The notes under the pieces were generated by a model, which did not search any database, was not told where the DNA came from, and was given only the letters and a program-made list of their open reading frames with translations. Below, piece after piece: positions 6,764 through 14,665 of a stretch of 26,800 nt of DNA. Each line of letters begins with the position of its first letter. Positions within the stretch are counted from its first letter, which is position 1. A program made the translations under genes and the position numbers. Origin of the DNA: JACMQX01 sp044225675 (GTDB lineage Bacteria > Pseudomonadota > Gammaproteobacteria > Burkholderiales > Burkholderiaceae_C); NCBI GenBank assembly GCA_044225675.1, contig JBGAIH010000048.1, positions 1 through 26,800 of the forward strand. Reading direction: 5' to 3'.

Positions 6764-8361
6764 CAACCGCGAACACGCACCTCAAGAACTCCGCCGCCGG
6801 TGGCCGTGGCCTGCGCCTGTGGGGCCGCCTGATGCTCGCCTTCGGCGTGCTGCTGCTCCTGCTGGCCGGCATCTCGGGCCTGGCGATGGTCCAGCTGCAG
6901 GCCTTCAAGGGCCTGAAGGACCGTCAGGCCGAGCTGGCCGACAGTCGTCACATCGTGTTCCAGTGGAGCGCGCAGACCCGCATGAACGTGATCCGCGCGC
7001 TGGCTCTCGCCAAGGCCGGCAGCCCGCCTGCGCTGCAGGGCTGGATCGAAGGCGAGATGAAGCAGGGCTCGGCCGCGATCTCGGAGCTGCAGACGCGGCT
7101 GGAGTCGCGGCTCGACGATCCCGGTGAACGCGAGCTCATGGCCACGGCCGCGCAGAAGCGCAAGGCCTACCTGGCCATTCGCGCGCCGCTGATGGCGCGG
7201 CTGGCGCGGCCGGACGAAGCCGCCGCTGCGCTGGCGGACATCGAAAGCCAGATGGTGCCCGCCGCCACCGCCTACCTGCAGTCGCTGGACAACGTGGTCG
7301 CCCGCGTCGAGACGGAGCTGCGCACCCAGTCCGAGGCGATGGACCGCGACCTCGTGCGTGCGCTGTATCTCTTCGCCGGCCTGTCGGTTGCGGCTGTCGC
7401 CATCGGCGCGCTGCTCGCCTGGCTGGTGGCCCGCAGCCTGGTGCGGCCGATCCGCGCAGCCATCGCCTCGGCGCGCGACATCGCCGCCGGGGATCTGGCC
7501 CATGACATCGAGGTCACGCGGCGCGACGAACTCGGCGAACTCCAGCAGGGGCTGGCCGACATGCAGGAGAGCCTGCGCCACATGGTCACCGGCATCCGCC
7601 ACGGCACCGAGAGCGTGGGCGTGGCCACCGGCCAGATCGCCAGCGGCAACCAGGACCTGAGCTCCAGAACCGAACAGGCCGCGAGCAACCTGCAGCAGAC
7701 CGCTGCGACCATGGGCCAGCTGACCGACACCGTGCGCAAGTCCGCCGACTCGGCCCGCACGGCCAACGAACTGGCCAGCAACGCGACCGACGTCGCGCGG
7801 CGCGGCGGTGAGGTGTTCGCGCGCGTCGTCGACACCATGAACGACATCAACGCGGGCTCCAGCCGCATCTCCGAGATCATCGGCGTGATCGACGGCATCG
7901 CCTTCCAGACCAACATCCTCGCGCTGAATGCGGCGGTGGAGGCGGCGCGGGCCGGTGAGCAGGGCCGCGGCTTCGCCGTCGTGGCGGCCGAAGTGCGCAA
8001 CCTCGCGGGCCGCTCGGCCGACGCCGCGCGCGAGATCAAGTCGCTGATCGGCGCGAGCGTCGGCAAGGTGGCTGCAGGCACCCAGCTGGTGACCGATGCA
8101 GGGGCCACCATGGACGAGATCGTGCGCAGCGTCGGCCAGGTGACGCAGGCCATCAGCGAGATCACCACGGCTGCCGCCGTACAGGCCGGCGGCATCGGCG
8201 AGATCAACACCGCCGTCGGCCAGCTCGACCAGATCACGCAGCAGAACGCCGCGCTGGTGGAGGAAGCTGCCGCCGCCGCGCAGAGCCTGAAGGACCAGGC
8301 GCAGGCTCTGGCCCGCATGGTGATGTCGTTCCGGCTCAGCTCCCAGCCGGCCTTCGGCTGA
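6760..8361 (+). CDS. Methyl-accepting chemotaxis protein without docking tail
   Basis: Second inner-membrane receptor, 533 aa. TM1 is about residues 24-44, a periplasmic helical segment of about 155 residues follows, TM2 is about 201-223, then HAMP and a coiled-coil signalling domain with the same GIAFQTNILALNAAVEAARA tip as its neighbour. It ends soon after the coiled coil (FRLSSQPAFG), with neither flexible linker nor pentapeptide. Adaptation would therefore depend on help from tailed receptors in the same array, as with low-abundance receptors in reverse (E. coli Trg and Tap also lack the tail). The sensor region differs strongly from the first mcp, so the two likely sense different cues. 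The start overlaps the cheW stop (ATGA), with GGAGA just upstream. The ligand is unknown. Confidence 0.93.
   Translation: MTTANTHLKNSAAGGRGLRLWGRLMLAFGVLLLLLAGISGLAMVQLQAFKGLKDRQAELADSRHIVFQWSAQTRMNVIRALALAKAGSPPALQGWIEGEMKQGSAAISELQTRLESRLDDPGERELMATAAQKRKAYLAIRAPLMARLARPDEAAAALADIESQMVPAATAYLQSLDNVVARVETELRTQSEAMDRDLVRALYLFAGLSVAAVAIGALLAWLVARSLVRPIRAAIASARDIAAGDLAHDIEVTRRDELGELQQGLADMQESLRHMVTGIRHGTESVGVATGQIASGNQDLSSRTEQAASNLQQTAATMGQLTDTVRKSADSARTANELASNATDVARRGGEVFARVVDTMNDINAGSSRISEIIGVIDGIAFQTNILALNAAVEAARAGEQGRGFAVVAAEVRNLAGRSADAAREIKSLIGASVGKVAAGTQLVTDAGATMDEIVRSVGQVTQAISEITTAAAVQAGGIGEINTAVGQLDQITQQNAALVEEAAAAAQSLKDQAQALARMVMSFRLSSQPAFG
7876..7925 (+). repeat. 50-base perfect direct repeat, copy 2 (mcp signalling tip)
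   Basis: Identical to 5518-5567. Beyond these 50 bases the two genes differ at scattered synonymous sites, although the encoded tip stays the same. Confidence 0.85.
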
Positions 8362-8396
8362 TCGCGCAGGGTCACCCTTCGCCGGGCGCCAACGCC

Positions 8397-9260
8397 ATGA
8401 CGAACGTCTACGACGCCAGCCTGACGCACCCGCGCGACATCGCGTTCAGCGCGCATGACTTCGAGCGCGTGCGCGCGCTCATCCATGCGCGTGCGGGCAT
8501 TGCGCTGAATCCCGGCAAGCAGAACATGGTCTACAGCCGGCTGTCGCGGCGCCTGCGCGAGACGGGCTACACCAGCTTCAGCAGCTACCTCGACCGGCTG
8601 CAGGGCGAGCCGAACCTGGCCAGCAGCGAGTGGCAGGAGTTCATCAACTGCCTGACCACCAACCTCACCGCGTTCTTCCGCGAAGCCCACCACTTTCCGG
8701 TGCTGGCGGACCGGCTGCAGGCGGCGCCGGCCGGCAGTGCCCAGCGCATCTGGTGCTGCGCCGCATCGACCGGCGAGGAGCCCTACAGCATCGCCATGAC
8801 CGTGGTCGAGGCGCTGGAGGGCCGGCCCGGCGCCGCCGCACGCGTGAGCATCGATGCAAGCGACATCGACACGCGCGTGCTGGCCACGGCCGAGGCCGGC
8901 GCCTACGCGATGGAGGACGTGGCCAGCCTGGGCGAGGCCAGGCTGCGGCGCTTCTTCCTGCGCGGCACCGGCAGCAACGCCGGCAAGGTCCGCGTCAAGC
9001 CCGAGCTGCGCTCGATGATCGCGTTCCGCAGCTTCAACCTCCTGTCGTCCACCTGGCCGAAGGAGCCCTACGACGTGATCTTCTGCCGCAACGTGATGAT
9101 CTACTTCGACCGGCCCACCCAGCGCCAGGTGCTGCAGCGGCTGCATGCCTGCCTGCGGCCCGAGGGCCTGCTCATCGTCGGCCATTCCGAGAACTTCACC
9201 GAGCACCGCGACCTGTTCCAGCTCATGGGCAAGACGGCCTACCGCCGCGCCGGAGCCTGA
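8397..9260 (+). CDS. cheR: Chemotaxis methyltransferase CheR
   Basis: Uses S-adenosylmethionine to methylate glutamates on receptors, raising CheA activity during adaptation (287 aa, cytoplasmic). The N-terminal helical domain carries the conserved NLTAFFRE block (89-96). The methyltransferase fold has the SAM-binding loop WCCAASTGEEPYS (about 119-131; WSAASSTGEE-like in the family) and a downstream DVIFCRNVMIYFD block (about 218-230). ATG at 8397 gives normal family length. No strong Shine-Dalgarno is visible, and the gap after the mcp is 35 bases. It is followed by cheD after one base. One upstream receptor has the pentapeptide to which CheR can bind. Confidence 0.96.
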   Translation: MTNVYDASLTHPRDIAFSAHDFERVRALIHARAGIALNPGKQNMVYSRLSRRLRETGYTSFSSYLDRLQGEPNLASSEWQEFINCLTTNLTAFFREAHHFPVLADRLQAAPAGSAQRIWCCAASTGEEPYSIAMTVVEALEGRPGAAARVSIDASDIDTRVLATAEAGAYAMEDVASLGEARLRRFFLRGTGSNAGKVRVKPELRSMIAFRSFNLLSSTWPKEPYDVIFCRNVMIYFDRPTQRQVLQRLHACLRPEGLLIVGHSENFTEHRDLFQLMGKTAYRRAGA

Positions 9261-9261
9261 C

Positions 9262-9912
9262 ATGGTGGCCGCCGCCCCGCGCATCGAGTCCGTGATCCAG
9301 GCCCTGCGCCGCCAGCCGCGCCGCGAGCAGGAAGCCTCGTTCTTCTTCCACGACCCGAGCTTCGACCGTGCATCGGTCAAGGTGCTGCCCGGCGAGTTCT
9401 GCGTCAGCGACCAGGACGTGGTCATCACCACCACGCTGGGTTCGTGCGTCGCGGCCTGCCTGCGCGACGCCGGCACCGGCGTGGCCGGCATGAACCACTT
9501 CATGCTCCCCGATGGCCGCGACGGCGCCGACTCCGGCGCGAGCGGGCGCTTCGGCGCCTTCGCCATGGAGCTGCTGATCAACGAGATGATCAAGCGCGGT
9601 GCGCGCCGGGGCCATCTCGAAGCCAAGATCTTCGGGGGCGGCCAGGTCATGAAGAGCCTGGCCAGCACCTCCATCGGCGAGCAGAACGTGGCTTTCGTGC
9701 AGGGCTTTCTGGCGCAGGAGCGCATCCCGGTGCGCGCCAGCGACGTGCTGGGTCTGTGGCCGCGCCGCATCTGCCTGTTTCCGGCCGACGGGCGCGTGCT
9801 GTGCCGCCGGCTGCCGGCCACCCATGGCGCCGAATTCGAACTGCAGGAGGAGCGCTACCGGGCGCAGCTCGTGCAGCAACCGCGCGCAGGCGCGATGGAG
9901 CTCTTCTCATGA
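9262..9912 (+). CDS. cheD: Chemoreceptor glutamine deamidase CheD
   Basis: Deamidates selected glutamines on receptors to glutamate; in other bacteria it also interacts with CheC (216 aa, cytoplasmic). The catalytic set T56, C62 (TTLGSCVAAC) and H79 (GMNHFMLP) has exactly the spacing of Thr21, Cys27 and His44 in the characterised Thermotoga enzyme. A variable N-terminal extension of about 40 residues precedes the core. ATG at 9262 has GGAG (9252-9255) 6 bases upstream and starts one base after the cheR stop; in-frame starts inside cheR were rejected. The end overlaps cheB by ATGA. No cheC is seen here, so it probably works with CheR and CheB in receptor adaptation. Confidence 0.95.
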   Translation: MVAAAPRIESVIQALRRQPRREQEASFFFHDPSFDRASVKVLPGEFCVSDQDVVITTTLGSCVAACLRDAGTGVAGMNHFMLPDGRDGADSGASGRFGAFAMELLINEMIKRGARRGHLEAKIFGGGQVMKSLASTSIGEQNVAFVQGFLAQERIPVRASDVLGLWPRRICLFPADGRVLCRRLPATHGAEFELQEERYRAQLVQQPRAGAMELFS

Positions 9913-10973
9913 CGATCCGTGTGGTGGTGGTGGACGACTCCGCGCTGGTGCGCAGCGTCCTGACGGAAGTGATCAACAGCACGCCCGACATGCGAGTGGT
10001 CGGCCAGGCGGTCGACCCGATCATCGCGCGCGAGGTCATCCGCGAACTCAACCCCGACGTGATCACGCTCGACGTGGAGATGCCGCGCATGGACGGCCTC
10101 GATTTCCTGGAGCGGCTGATGCGCCTGAAGCCCACGCCGGTGGTCATGATCTCCACCCTCACCGAGCGTGGCACGCAGACCACGCTGCGGGCGCTGGAGC
10201 TGGGGGCGGTCGATTTCGTGGCCAAGCCCACGCTCAATGTGCGCACGGGCCTGGGCGCTGCGGCCGGCGAGATCGTCGAGAAGATCCGCATTGCCGCGCA
10301 GGCACGCGTCGGCCGGCGCGAACCCGCGCCCGTCCATGCGCCGGTGCCGCGCCGCCCGCAGGCCACGGGCAGCGGGCTCGATTCCGAGGCGCTGATCGCG
10401 ATCGGGGCCTCCACCGGTGGCACCGAGGCGATCCGCGCCGTCCTCATGGACCTGCCGGCCGACGCGCCCGGCATCGTGATCACCCAGCACATGCCGCCGG
10501 GCTTCACCGCGAGTTTCGCGGCGCGGCTGGACGGCCTGTGCCGCGTGCGGGTCAAGGAGGCGCAGGACGGCGAGCGCATTCTCCAGGGTCATGCCTACGT
10601 GGCACCCGGCGGCATGCACCTGTGGGTCGAACGCGCCGGCATGGCCTTCGTCGCCCGCGTCACTGGCGGCGATCCGGTCAACCGCCACAAGCCTTCCGTC
10701 GACGTGCTGTTTCGCTCGGTCGCACGCGCTGCGGGGCCGCAGGCCATCGGCCTCATGCTCACCGGCATGGGCGCCGACGGCGCGCAGGCCATGCGCGAGA
10801 TGCGCGAGGCCGGCGCCCACAACATCGTGCAGGATGAAGCCAGCTGCATTGTCTTCGGCATGCCGCGCGCCGCCATCGCGGCGGGCGCCGCGCACGAGGT
10901 GCTGCCGCTGGCGGCGATTGCGGGCCGGCTCATGCTGCGGGTGGGTGTGCGCTTCGCGCCGATCACGACCTGA
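9909..10973 (+). CDS. cheB: Chemotaxis methylesterase/response regulator CheB
   Basis: Two-domain cytoplasmic enzyme (354 aa) that demethylates receptor glutamates when phosphorylated by CheA. The N-terminal receiver has D9-D10 and phospho-acceptor D55 (LDVEMPRMDG). A linker (about 135-158) rich in Arg, Pro and Ala follows. The C-terminal methylesterase has the triad S168 (IGASTGGTEAI), H194 (ITQHMPPGFT) and D290 (LTGMGADGA), each offset by four from S164, H190 and D286 of E. coli CheB. ATG at 9909 overlaps the cheD stop by four bases, and GGAG stands 8 bases upstream. This is the last gene of the operon. Convergent fliR follows, and no cheY-cheZ pair comes after it as in enterics. Confidence 0.97.
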   Translation: MTIRVVVVDDSALVRSVLTEVINSTPDMRVVGQAVDPIIAREVIRELNPDVITLDVEMPRMDGLDFLERLMRLKPTPVVMISTLTERGTQTTLRALELGAVDFVAKPTLNVRTGLGAAAGEIVEKIRIAAQARVGRREPAPVHAPVPRRPQATGSGLDSEALIAIGASTGGTEAIRAVLMDLPADAPGIVITQHMPPGFTASFAARLDGLCRVRVKEAQDGERILQGHAYVAPGGMHLWVERAGMAFVARVTGGDPVNRHKPSVDVLFRSVARAAGPQAIGLMLTGMGADGAQAMREMREAGAHNIVQDEASCIVFGMPRAAIAAGAAHEVLPLAAIAGRLMLRVGVRFAPITT

Positions 10974-11030
10974 GGCGCTCAGGCCATTCCGGCCCTTCAG
11001 GCTTTGAGGCCCGGCGAGCCTGCCGGGGCC
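10969..11030. terminator. Possible terminator region between convergent cheB and fliR
   Basis: Two inverted repeats lie between the convergent genes. CCTGAG-GCG-CTCAGG (10969-10983) includes the cheB stop codon. A stronger GC-rich hairpin has GGCCCGGC (11008-11015), a 6-base loop and GCCGGGGCC (11022-11030), with one bulged base. Neither is followed by a T run in either direction, so intrinsic termination is uncertain. The position is what one expects of a terminator shared by both strands. Confidence 0.35.
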
Positions 11031-11076
11031 CTGCATCGCATCCTGACCGCCCGCGATGCCCTGCCCTGCAAGGCCC

Positions 11077-11835
11077 TCAGCGCAGCGGCGCGAGGAAGAC
11101 CCGCAGGGCCTCGTCCAGCGGCCCGGCCAGGTGCTCCGTGCCGAGCGCCAGCGCCATCAGCCCGGCCAGCAGCGTCACCGGAAAGCCGATGGAAAACAGC
11201 GACAGCTGCGGCGCCACACGCGAGGCAAAGCCCAGCACCAGGTTGATGAACAGCATCAGCATGGTCGCCGGCAGCGCCAGGCCCAGGGCGAGGCGGAACA
11301 TCTCGCTGCCCAGCAGATCCAGCCGCATGCGCGCGAACGACGAGAACGGGTCGGCCGCGATCGGGAAGGCTGCGAAGGTGCCGATCAGCGCGTCGATCAG
11401 CACCAGATGCGCATTGAGCGCGATGAACAGCATCATGGCCAGCGTGTTGAGCCAGGTGCCCACGGCCGACTCGCTGCCGCCCTGCGGATCGAAGAAGCCG
11501 GCAAACGAAAACCCCATCTGCAGGCCGATGAATTCGCCCGCGATCTCGAACACCGCGAACAGCAGCCGTGCGGCAAAGCCCAGAGCCAGGCCGATGGCGA
11601 CCTGCTGGAAGACGAGGCCGAAGCCGCTGGCCGACGCCAGCGACAATCCGGCCGGCACGTTGGCGAACGGTGCGGCCACGAAGGCGATGGCAGCGGCCAG
11701 GGCCACCCGCGCGCGCGCCGGAAAGGCGCGGTGCGACAGCAGCGGCGCCGCCGAGAACAGCGCAAGGATGCGCACGAAGGGCAGCAGGCCCGTGGCCAGC
11801 CACAAATCCAGCTGCGCCTGCGAGAAGGTGAACAT
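11077..11835 (-). CDS. fliR: Flagellar export gate protein FliR
   Basis: Polytopic inner-membrane component of the type III export gate (252 aa), which forms the spiral core with FliP and FliQ. The protein is strongly hydrophobic throughout, with several predicted membrane helices. Typical blocks are FVRILALFSAAPLLSHR near the N-terminus, FEIAGEFIGLQMGFSFA and DPQGGSESAVGTWLN in the middle. ATG at 11835 is chosen: it shares one base with the fliQ stop (TGATG), and the product starts MFTFSQAQL like other FliR proteins. Longer frames run back through fliQ and were rejected. Last gene of the fliL operon. Confidence 0.95.
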   Translation of the reverse strand: MFTFSQAQLDLWLATGLLPFVRILALFSAAPLLSHRAFPARARVALAAAIAFVAAPFANVPAGLSLASASGFGLVFQQVAIGLALGFAARLLFAVFEIAGEFIGLQMGFSFAGFFDPQGGSESAVGTWLNTLAMMLFIALNAHLVLIDALIGTFAAFPIAADPFSSFARMRLDLLGSEMFRLALGLALPATMLMLFINLVLGFASRVAPQLSLFSIGFPVTLLAGLMALALGTEHLAGPLDEALRVFLAPLR

Positions 11836-12104
11836 CAGCCGATGGCGGCCGGGATGCCCGAGATGACTTCCCGGATCCAGTCGACCAGCACCGAGATCAT
11901 CCACGGCCCCGACACCGCCAGCGCACCGAGCACCGCCAGCAGCTTGGGCAGGAAGGACAGCGTGGACTCGTTGATCTGCGTCACCGCCTGGAACAGGCTG
12001 ACCGTCAGACCCGTGCCCAGGGCCACGACGAGGACCGGCGCCGACACCTGGATCAGCATCTCCATCGCGATGCGGCCGAAGGCCAGCACGGCTTCGGGCG
12101 TCAT
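11835..12104 (-). CDS. fliQ: Flagellar export gate protein FliQ
   Basis: Small inner-membrane protein (89 aa, the standard family length) of the export gate. Two membrane helices are visible: about 16-36 (VSAPVLVVALGTGLTVSLFQ) and about 50-72 (FLPKLLAVLGALAVSGPWMI), joined by the conserved QINESTLSF loop. ATG at 12104 lies inside the fliP stop (ATGA overlap) and its stop abuts the fliR start. Translation of fliP, fliQ and fliR therefore looks tightly coupled, which fits the fixed stoichiometry of the gate complex. Confidence 0.96.
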   Translation of the reverse strand: MTPEAVLAFGRIAMEMLIQVSAPVLVVALGTGLTVSLFQAVTQINESTLSFLPKLLAVLGALAVSGPWMISVLVDWIREVISGIPAAIG

Positions 12105-12874
12105 GACGCACCTCCGAAACTGGCCACCAGCGAGCCGATCAGCAGGTTCCAGCCGTCGGCCAGCACGAACAGCATCAGCTTGAAGGGCAGCGCCACCAGC
12201 ACGGGCGACAGCATCATCATGCCCATGGACATCAGCACGCTGGCGACGATGAGGTCGATCACGATGAACGGGATGAACACCATGAAGCCGATCTGGAACG
12301 CGGTCTTGAGCTCGCTCGTCACGAAGGCCGGCACCAGGATGCGCATCGGCGTCTCGGCGGTGGACGCCGCCGGAGCGCCATTGCCGCCGATGCGGTTGAA
12401 CAGCGCCAGGTCGGCCGCACGCGTCTGCTTGAGCATGAATGCGCGCAGCGGCACCGCACCGCGCGTTGCGGCCTCCTCGAAGGCGATCTTCTGCTCGCTG
12501 TAGGGCACGTAGGCTTCGGTGTAGATCCGGTCGAGCGTCGGTCCCATGATGAAGAAGGTCATGAACAGCGACAGGCCCACCAGCACCTGGTTGGGCGGTG
12601 TGGACTGCAGGCCGAGGGCCTGGCGCAGCAGGCTCAGCACGATGATGAGCCGCGTGAAGCTGGTCATCAGCAGCAGCGCCGCCGGCAGGAACGACAGCGC
12701 GCCGAAGACGATCAGCGTCTGCACCGGCACCGAATAGGTCGTCGTGTTGCCCGAGGTCTGCGACGAGAACTGCAGCGGCGAGCCCTGCGCGAGCGCGGCC
12801 GTGCTGCAGGCGGCCAGAGCCAGCACGGGCAGCCAGCGCAGTGCGGTGCGGATCATGGGAGTCATGCGCTTCAT
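12101..12874 (-). CDS. fliP: Flagellar export gate protein FliP
   Basis: Inner-membrane gate protein with a cleaved signal peptide (257 aa precursor). The N-terminus has basic residues, a hydrophobic core and an AALA-Q cleavage site near residue 29; just before it lies LAAC, which resembles a lipobox. The mature part holds family blocks: SFTRLIIVLSLLRQALG, the proline- and Asn-containing TPPNQVLVGLSLFMTFF, then FMVFIPFIVIDLIVASVLMS and the C-terminal FKLMLFVLADGWNLLIGSL. ATG at 12874 overlaps the fliO stop by four bases; a longer frame through fliO was rejected. Confidence 0.96.
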   Translation of the reverse strand: MKRMTPMIRTALRWLPVLALAACSTAALAQGSPLQFSSQTSGNTTTYSVPVQTLIVFGALSFLPAALLLMTSFTRLIIVLSLLRQALGLQSTPPNQVLVGLSLFMTFFIMGPTLDRIYTEAYVPYSEQKIAFEEAATRGAVPLRAFMLKQTRAADLALFNRIGGNGAPAASTAETPMRILVPAFVTSELKTAFQIGFMVFIPFIVIDLIVASVLMSMGMMMLSPVLVALPFKLMLFVLADGWNLLIGSLVASFGGAS

Positions 12875-13200
12875 GCGGCATCTCCGCTGCGCCGCAGCGC
12901 GGCAAGCCGGGCGGCAAAGCCTGCGGGCACGGTGTCGGCCTCGGGCGGCAGCGCCGCGGCGTCGAGCTCGCCCAGCAGCGTGATGCTCTGGGCCGTGGCG
13001 CCGAGCACCAGCACGCGGCCGTGCACCCGCACCGTCACCACGCGCTCGCGGGTGCCCAGCGGCAGTTGCGACAGCAGCTCGAGCTGGCGGGCCTGGCCCG
13101 GCAGGCGCACGGTCTGCATGCGCTTGACGATCCACAGCACCAGCGGGATCAGCGCCAGCACGAGCAGCATCATGAGAAGGGAGGGCGCCATGGTCTTCAT
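12871..13200 (-). CDS. fliO: Flagellar biosynthesis protein FliO
   Basis: Short inner-membrane protein (109 aa) that helps assemble the FliP ring. One membrane helix (about 7-25, LLMMLLVLALIPLVLWIVK) is followed by a cytoplasmic domain with the family pattern LELLSQLPLGTRERVVTVRVHGRVLVLGAT. Sequence conservation in FliO is weak, so the position between fliN and fliP weighs heavily. The start at 13200 has an AAGG-like ribosome site in the 8-base gap after fliN. An ATG three codons on is an alternative. Confidence 0.92.
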   Translation of the reverse strand: MKTMAPSLLMMLLVLALIPLVLWIVKRMQTVRLPGQARQLELLSQLPLGTRERVVTVRVHGRVLVLGATAQSITLLGELDAAALPPEADTVPAGFAARLAALRRSGDAA

Positions 13201-13208
13201 TGCGCGCC

Positions 13209-13628
13209 TTACTGCCGGCTCAGCCGGCGCATGCGCTCGGACGGCGTGACGATGTCGGTCAGCCGGATGCCGAACTTGTCATTGACCACGACCACCTCGC
13301 CCTGCGCGATCAGAAAGCCGTTGATCAGCACGTCCATCGGTTCGCCGGCCATGGCGTCCAGCTCGATGACCGAGCCCTGGGCCAGCTGCAGGATGTGCTT
13401 GATCGGGATGCGGGTGCGGCCCAGCTCGACGGTCAGCTGCACGGGAATGTCCAGCACCATGTCGATGTCGTTGCGGTGGGCTGGCGCGGCGCCGGCGCCG
13501 AGGTCAGGGAACAGGCTTGGGGCGGCGGGGCGGTTGCCGGCGCCTTCGGCCTCGGCTTCGGCCAGTGCGCTGGCCCAGTCGTCGGCGGCGCTGTCCTGCG
13601 CGGGAGTGGCGGTGTCGGTGGAAGGCAT
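13209..13628 (-). CDS. fliN: Flagellar motor switch protein FliN
   Basis: Lower C-ring component (139 aa) that, with FliM, binds CheY-P and receives export cargo via FliH. A variable acidic and Ala-rich N-terminus (about 1-50) precedes the SpoA domain: DIDMVLDIPVQLTVELGRT, LAQGSVIELD and EPMDVLINGFLIAQGEVVVVN, ending GIRLTDIVTPSER. ATG at 13628 has an AGGA-type ribosome site. It lies between fliM (19 bases) and fliO (8 bases) in the switch-gate operon. Confidence 0.96.
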   Translation of the reverse strand: MPSTDTATPAQDSAADDWASALAEAEAEGAGNRPAAPSLFPDLGAGAAPAHRNDIDMVLDIPVQLTVELGRTRIPIKHILQLAQGSVIELDAMAGEPMDVLINGFLIAQGEVVVVNDKFGIRLTDIVTPSERMRRLSRQ

Positions 13629-13647
13629 GGTGGGGTCCTGCGGGAAG

Positions 13648-14655
13648 TCAGGCGTTGCCGGGCGCGGTCAGGTCGCCGCCCGAATGGGTGAGGAATTCGC
13701 GGATGCGCAGGCCGTAGCGCGGCCCGAGCGTGCCGTAGTCGCACTCGAACACGGGCACACCATCGACCTTGGACACCAGCGTCGGTGCGCGGTCCAGCTC
13801 GATGAAGTCGCCGACCTTCAGCGCCATCAGCTCGCGCACCGTGGCCTGGCTGTAGGCCAGCTCGGCCGCCAGCTCGACGCTGGCCGCCTTGATCTGCTGC
13901 GTCAGCAGCGTGACCCAGCGCCGGTCCGGACCGCCGTGGTCGCCCTGCAGTGGCGAGTACAGCGTCTCGCGGATCGGCTCGAAGGTGGAGTAGGGAATGC
14001 AGATGTGCAGATCGCCCGCGCTGTCGGCAAACTCGACGCGGAAGGTCGTGGTCACCACGATCTCCGATGGTGTCGCGATGTTGGCGAACTGCATGTGCAT
14101 TTCCGAGCGCGCGTACTCCAGCTCGATCGGGTAGATCGGCGCCCAGGACTTGGCGTACTCGGTGGCGATGACGTCCACCAGCCGGCGGATGATGCGGTTT
14201 TCGGTGGCGGAGAACTCGCGGCCTTCGATGCGCACCGGGTAGCGACCGGCGCCGCCGAACATGTTGTCGATGATGGTGAAGATCAGCGTCGGGTCGCAGA
14301 TCAGCAGGCCCGAGCCGCGCAGCGGCCGCACGTGCATCACGTTGATGTTGGCGGGCACCGCCACGTTGCGCAGGAAGGCGCTGAACTTCTGCACCTTGAC
14401 GCCGCCGACGGCCACGTCGGGATTGCGCCGCATGAAGTTGAACACGCCGACGCGGAAGTTGCGCGCGAAGCGTTCGTTGACGATCTCCAGCGTGGGCATG
14501 CGCCCGCGCACGATGCGCTCCTGGCTCGACAGGTCGTACTGGCGGACGCCGCCGCTGTCGGCCTCGGAGCCGTCGGCCGCGTCGGTGTCGGACTCGCCCG
14601 TGACGCCGGCCAGGAGGGCATCGACTTCTTCCTGCGAAAGCGGTTGCTGCGCCAT
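13648..14655 (-). CDS. fliM: Flagellar motor switch protein FliM
   Basis: C-ring protein (335 aa) that receives CheY-P and changes FliG orientation. The N-terminal peptide LSQEEVDALL (residues 6-15) is the CheY-P binding motif. A short variable linker follows, then the middle domain (FARNFRVGVFNFMRRNPDV, and MFGGAGRYPVRIEGREFSA with the conserved GG pair), then a C-terminal SpoA domain (LALKVGDFIELD-like and VFECDYGTLGPRYGLRI). The length matches the family. The start is 10 bases after the fliL stop. The CheY of this window is its likely partner. Confidence 0.97.
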   Translation of the reverse strand: MAQQPLSQEEVDALLAGVTGESDTDAADGSEADSGGVRQYDLSSQERIVRGRMPTLEIVNERFARNFRVGVFNFMRRNPDVAVGGVKVQKFSAFLRNVAVPANINVMHVRPLRGSGLLICDPTLIFTIIDNMFGGAGRYPVRIEGREFSATENRIIRRLVDVIATEYAKSWAPIYPIELEYARSEMHMQFANIATPSEIVVTTTFRVEFADSAGDLHICIPYSTFEPIRETLYSPLQGDHGGPDRRWVTLLTQQIKAASVELAAELAYSQATVRELMALKVGDFIELDRAPTLVSKVDGVPVFECDYGTLGPRYGLRIREFLTHSGGDLTAPGNA

Positions 14656-14665
14656 GCCCGACCTC

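Noticed and set aside
9145..9261. Longer N-terminus for cheD extending into cheR
   Set aside because: The extra residues are out-of-frame cheR sequence, and a good GGAG stands before the ATG at 9262.
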